Source: Methanomassiliicoccaceae archaeon
Lineage (GTDB): Archaea; Thermoplasmatota; Thermoplasmata; Methanomassiliicoccales; Methanomethylophilaceae
Assembly (NCBI GenBank): GCA_016282555.1
Contig: JAEEKU010000006.1
Coordinates: 1 to 15,733, forward strand
DNA length: 15,733 bases
Reading direction: 5' to 3'
Each line of letters begins with the position of its first letter. The first letter of the stretch is position 1. The position numbers and the translations under genes are program-made. The notes beneath the pieces are model-generated. The model saw only the letters and a program-made list of their open reading frames with translations. It was not told where the DNA came from and searched no databases. Positions 12,381-15,733 of this stretch are shown here, piece by piece.

Positions 12381-13888
12381 CTGATGCCCAGCGGGGATAC
12401 CCTCTTTATCAGCATTCCCTCGATATCCATCGGGAAATACCTGGCGGCGGTATCCCTGGCGCGTTTGAGCTTGGCCTCGTTGTCGGCGTAGATCGTCAAG
12501 AGAAGATCTCCCTCCTCGACCCTCTGGCCTTTCTTCTTGGCGAACACTATTCCCGCGCCTTTGTCAGACGGGGCCCCGGCGGCTTTGGCGATCGACACGA
12601 CGTCCTTGTTCTTGATAGAATGTATATAGCCGGTTTTTGGAGAGCGGAGCTCGTAGCTGAACTGCCCCGGCTTCAGGTCTTCGGATTTGAGATCCGGGCG
12701 GCCTCCCTGGGCGACGACTATCTCCATGAACTTGCGGTACGCGTCGCCGGAATCCAGAATCTCTCTGGCCCTGGCTCCGCCGTTGGGGATTCCCGCGATC
12801 TCCAGGATTATCCCCGCGCAGTCGCAGGCCTTCTCCACGACCGCGGAGGGATGCCTGGATCCCTCTAGGATGCTGATGCACTCCCTGGCTTCGAGATTCG
12901 GCCCCACGGCGTATCCTATGGGCTGATCCGCATAAGTTATGGCGCACTCGACGTGCATGCCGATCTTCTCTCCGAGCTGCATGAGATCCTTGGCGTATCC
13001 GCGGGCGGCCTCCAGAGTCTCGACTTTGGTGCCGGCGCCGGTGGGAATGTCCACCACCAGATGGGTGGCGCCTATAGCCAGCTTCTTGCTCATTATGGAA
13101 GCCAGCATCTGGGGGCGGGGGTTGATTCCGAGCGGATGCTCTACTTTGATAACCATATCGTCCACCGGAGCGAGGTTCATGGATCCTCCCCACGAGAACA
13201 CTCCCCCGATCTCCTGGGTGATCTCTTTGAGGGATTCGGCGTCCAGCTCCACGTTGCAGAAAGTCTCGACGAAATCCGACGTCCCGCACGCGCTGCTGAT
13301 GGCTCTCGAAGAGGTCTTGGGTATCATAATGCCCGCGGCCGCGACTATGGAGACCACTATAGGGGTGATTTTGTTTCCGGGAACGCCCCCCAGACTGTGG
13401 AAGTCGAACACGGGGCCTTTCTCGAATTTTATCATATCCCCGGTTTCCGCCATGGAGACTGTGAAATCAGCTATCTCGGAGATGTCCATCCCGTTGATGT
13501 ACAGCGCCGTAAGCCAGGCCGAGACCTCTATCTTGGTCAGCCTGTTCTCGAGAATGTCCTCGACGATAGCGTGTATCTCCTCTTTGTCCAGCTTCTCCCC
13601 GTCCATTTTCCTCCTTATGGATCTGACGGAATCGGGCTTAGTCGAAAAGGTGACGCTGACTTCGTCTCCGTCGCGGACCCCGCAGACCTTGGAAACGGAG
13701 AAGGGAATGTAGATCGTTCCCCGTTCCAGAAGGGTATCGGAATGCGCGGCGATGGCGACCGCGGTCTTGGAGCCCGCTATTTTCACGCGGTCACCCTCGC
13801 GCACGCCTATCTCTATGCAGTCGTCGTCATGCAGCATTACGGACGGCTCCGAGACGTCCATATCGAACAGTTTGCATTTCAGTTTCAT
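12377..13888 (-). CDS. deoA: AMP phosphorylase (archaeal nucleoside 5'-monophosphate degradation)
   Basis: The enzyme splits AMP (and other NMPs) with phosphate into the base and ribose 1,5-bisphosphate, feeding RuBisCO. The 503-residue length is that of archaeal AMP phosphorylases, which are longer than bacterial thymidine phosphorylases. The N-terminal 85 residues form the extra AMPpase domain. The core has DFHSLGGVPGNKITPIVV (about 162-179), then KTSSRAISSACGTSD, the phosphate and base site. The last hundred residues form the usual alpha/beta tail ending YFPMDIEGMLIKRVSPLGIR. The ATG at 13888 is chosen because it overlaps the RuBisCO stop (ATGA). A GTG at 13900 is possible. Its end overlaps the next gene in the same way. 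Confidence 0.95.
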   Translation of the reverse strand: MKLKCKLFDMDVSEPSVMLHDDDCIEIGVREGDRVKIAGSKTAVAIAAHSDTLLERGTIYIPFSVSKVCGVRDGDEVSVTFSTKPDSVRSIRRKMDGEKLDKEEIHAIVEDILENRLTKIEVSAWLTALYINGMDISEIADFTVSMAETGDMIKFEKGPVFDFHSLGGVPGNKITPIVVSIVAAAGIMIPKTSSRAISSACGTSDFVETFCNVELDAESLKEITQEIGGVFSWGGSMNLAPVDDMVIKVEHPLGINPRPQMLASIMSKKLAIGATHLVVDIPTGAGTKVETLEAARGYAKDLMQLGEKIGMHVECAITYADQPIGYAVGPNLEARECISILEGSRHPSAVVEKACDCAGIILEIAGIPNGGARAREILDSGDAYRKFMEIVVAQGGRPDLKSEDLKPGQFSYELRSPKTGYIHSIKNKDVVSIAKAAGAPSDKGAGIVFAKKKGQRVEEGDLLLTIYADNEAKLKRARDTAARYFPMDIEGMLIKRVSPLGIR

Positions 13889-15120
13889 TTGACTCCCCAC
13901 TTTTCCAGAGCCTCGGCCAGTTCTTTATGGGTTTCGGCGTATTTTTCTGCGGGTATTCCCTCGAAAGCCGCGTCCACGGCCTGAGACATGGCCATGGCGC
14001 CGCATCTTACTCCTCCGGGATGCCCGGCGACTCCCCCTCCGGCCTGGATCTGCACGTTCATGCCCGCGCGGGAGGTTATGTCCGCGACGATTCCGGGATA
14101 AACTCCGCCCGAGCAGACCGGCATGACGGATTTGTACGGAACGTCTCCTCCGAGGCACGCGCCGAGGTTTCCCCCGTCTCCAGCGCCCGAGGACATCTTT
14201 CCCGCGCCCAGAGTCCCTATGTGCAGGGCGTCGCCTCCGCACATGCGGACCAGCCTGGTTATGGGAAGCATGGCTATGCCGTGGAAGGGATCTTTGGTGA
14301 AGGCTCCGTGCATGGTTCTGTGGACATGGATCGGAACTTTTATCGACGGATCCTCCGCCAAAGCCTGCACCGCGCCGAAACCGCAGGTGATGACGTCCAC
14401 CATTATCTCTCTGGCTCCCCATTCCTGGACTTTTTCCGCCAGCTCCGTGATTTTATCCCCGCGGGTGCTGACGTTGATCGCGTGCATCATCATATGCCCC
14501 TCCTCCTCGAGCCTGTCGAGAGCTTCGGAAACCGCGATGGTGCGATCCTCGATGGGGCAGAACGCCTGATCCACCAGAGTCTCGTCGTCTTTGGAGTTGG
14601 TGAGTCCTCCCGCTCCCGCTTCGTACACGTACTCGGCGGTCTTCTCCGGCGAAAGCCCGATTTTGGGTTTGACGATGGTTCCCACCAGAGGCTTCTCCGG
14701 GCGCTTCAGGGCTTTGCGAATGCCCTCCGCTCCGAACTTGGGGCCTTTGAACCCGGAAAGAATAGAATCCGGGAAGGAGACGTCTTCGAGCCTCACTCCT
14801 TTGAGAGAGCCCAGTCCGAACAGGTTTCCGGCTATGACGCTCAGAATCTGGGGAACGGAACCGGTCTCGATGCTGAAATCCTCCGGCGGATACTCCACCG
14901 TGATCATGTCCCCGCCGATGGAGACGACTCTCGCCCCCAGCCTTCCGAATACGTCGCCGTCCAGCGTCGAGATGCCGGTCCACGTGCCGGTAGACTGCTC
15001 GGCGGCGATCGCCTCCGCGGCCTTCTCCATAGGTAGATCCGTGGTCACGCGGTACTTGCAAACCACGTATTCGTCATAATCCGCTTTCTCATCCAAATGA
15101 AGGTAAGAATATTCTTTCAT
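13885..15120 (-). CDS. rbcL: Form III ribulose-bisphosphate carboxylase
   Basis: It adds CO2 to ribulose 1,5-bisphosphate to give two 3-phosphoglycerates. In archaea this serves nucleotide degradation rather than a Calvin cycle. The 411-residue protein keeps the catalytic set: E41 in EQSTGTW, K151 and K153 in IVKPKIG, the carbamylated lysine K177 with D179 and E180 in KDDE, H267 and R268 in HVHRTMHGAF, H300, loop 6 K308 in GTLGAGKMSSG, and the SGG of PVCSGG followed by QAGGGVAGHPGG. The motif before KDDE reads GGLTNS, where most RuBisCOs have an aspartate after GGL or GGV. The length and motifs point to form III. It starts nine bases after the isomerase stop, with TGAGG as ribosome site, and overlaps AMP phosphorylase. 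Confidence 0.96.
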   Translation of the reverse strand: MKEYSYLHLDEKADYDEYVVCKYRVTTDLPMEKAAEAIAAEQSTGTWTGISTLDGDVFGRLGARVVSIGGDMITVEYPPEDFSIETGSVPQILSVIAGNLFGLGSLKGVRLEDVSFPDSILSGFKGPKFGAEGIRKALKRPEKPLVGTIVKPKIGLSPEKTAEYVYEAGAGGLTNSKDDETLVDQAFCPIEDRTIAVSEALDRLEEEGHMMMHAINVSTRGDKITELAEKVQEWGAREIMVDVITCGFGAVQALAEDPSIKVPIHVHRTMHGAFTKDPFHGIAMLPITRLVRMCGGDALHIGTLGAGKMSSGAGDGGNLGACLGGDVPYKSVMPVCSGGVYPGIVADITSRAGMNVQIQAGGGVAGHPGGVRCGAMAMSQAVDAAFEGIPAEKYAETHKELAEALEKWGVK

Positions 15121-15129
15121 CTTATCGCC

Positions 15130-15733
15130 TCACAAAAACACTTCCCCGCCGAGTTTGGCTGCCATCACGCCGTAAACGGAACCGGGAGACATCATTCCCT
15201 CCTCCGTAATCAGCGCGTCTATATATTTTCCGGGAGTGGAATCGAACACAGGGTTGAAAACTCTGACCCGATCCGGGATCTCTCCGGGCTTCACGATCTC
15301 CGATATGTCCCTCTCCTCTATCGTAACGGTGTCTCCGAACATGGTCATCGGAGAGAACTTGTAGGTCTCCGCGCAGACGTAGAACGGAACTCTGGCTTCG
15401 TGCGCCGCCAGAGCAAGATGGGAGGTTCCTATCTTGTTTATCAGAACTCCCGCCGAGGTTATCGTATCCGCGCCGACGAAAACTTTATCGGTTCTCTTCA
15501 TGACGCTGCGGACGGCGCTGTCGATTATCAGAGTCGTATCGATTCCCGCTTCGGACAGTTCCCTCACGGTGAGAAGGCCCTGCCTCCAGGGACGGGATTC
15601 GGTCGCGTACACCTTGATCTCCTTTCCCTGGCGGTGCGCCTCCTTGATCACTCCGATCGCGATGCTGCTGTTGCAGTGGGTCATCACGGTATCGCCGCTC
15701 ATTATCCGCTTCGCTCCGATCTTCGCGATGGTC
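15130..15733 (-). CDS. Ribose-1,5-bisphosphate isomerase, C-terminal two thirds (runs off the window)
   Basis: This eIF2B-like enzyme turns ribose 1,5-bisphosphate into ribulose 1,5-bisphosphate, between AMP phosphorylase and RuBisCO. The frame is open to the window edge, so about 200 residues are visible of an expected 310-320. The first of them (IAKIGAKRI) match the family's interior and show the real start lies beyond the window. The catalytic cysteine is in THCNSS, and the aspartate needed for proton transfer is in VGADTI. Further family features are YATESRPWRQG and INKIGTSHLALAAHEARVPFYV. Its relative eIF2B/methylthioribose-1-phosphate isomerase is made unlikely by the RuBisCO and AMP phosphorylase neighbours. 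The operon promoter must lie outside the window. Confidence 0.93.
   Translation of the reverse strand, partial: TIAKIGAKRIMSGDTVMTHCNSSIAIGVIKEAHRQGKEIKVYATESRPWRQGLLTVRELSEAGIDTTLIIDSAVRSVMKRTDKVFVGADTITSAGVLINKIGTSHLALAAHEARVPFYVCAETYKFSPMTMFGDTVTIEERDISEIVKPGEIPDRVRVFNPVFDSTPGKYIDALITEEGMMSPGSVYGVMAAKLGGEVFL

Noticed and set aside
13927..15036. A long plus-strand open frame opposite RuBisCO
   Set aside because: It is antisense of a gene with every catalytic residue in place, and no domain could be recognised in it.

Overview
The window reads as a piece of a methanogenic archaeon's chromosome, most likely a member of the Methanomassiliicoccales (Thermoplasmata). The signs are a membrane F420H2-dehydrogenase-like (Fpo) operon, a protein that fits methanogenesis marker 11, a B12/radical SAM protein resembling a family named after a Thermoplasma protein, a folate-type FolD, and archaeal TATA boxes. 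Shine-Dalgarno sites are strong (AGGAGG, AGGTGA) and gene packing is tight, with many ATGA or TGATG overlaps. All 17 dependable stop codons are TGA (15) or TAA (2) and none is TAG. That would fit a pyrrolysine-using methanogen but does not prove one. The assignment rests on gene content read by eye, not on a search.

Layout. Positions 1-5528 (minus strand) hold an fpo operon in the order A-B-C-D-H-I-J(N)-J(C)-K, with only the first three codons of the next gene (probably fpoL) inside the window. No F420H2- or NADH-input subunit (FpoF, NuoEFG) precedes fpoA. FpoI is unusual: it carries four [4Fe-4S] cysteine motifs instead of two, which makes it a candidate electron-entry module. Positions 5529-5675 are a divergent promoter region with two TATA boxes placed symmetrically around a perfect inverted repeat. 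On its other side proC (plus strand) begins.

Positions 5676-8209 hold proC and, facing it, a B12-binding/radical SAM gene. The two converge tail to tail, and neither has a stop codon where its homologous part ends (about 6480). Each reading frame therefore runs on through the other gene. Upstream of the radical SAM gene on the minus strand lies a tightly coupled set: folD, an RNA 2'-phosphotransferase (Tpt1/KptA type), the marker-11-like protein and a cis-prenyltransferase. It is served by its own TATA box and Shine-Dalgarno site before folD.

Positions 11553-15733 (minus strand) hold the archaeal AMP-to-3-phosphoglycerate route as one operon: ribose-1,5-bisphosphate isomerase (5' end outside the window), form III RuBisCO and AMP phosphorylase. 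A NodB-type deacetylase is translationally coupled to the end. AMP phosphorylase would release ribose 1,5-bisphosphate, the isomerase would make ribulose 1,5-bisphosphate, and RuBisCO would fix CO2 to give two 3-phosphoglycerates. I saw no tRNA, rRNA, CRISPR array, insertion sequence or long repeat. The only intergenic gaps above 20 bases are 5529-5675 and 11490-11552.
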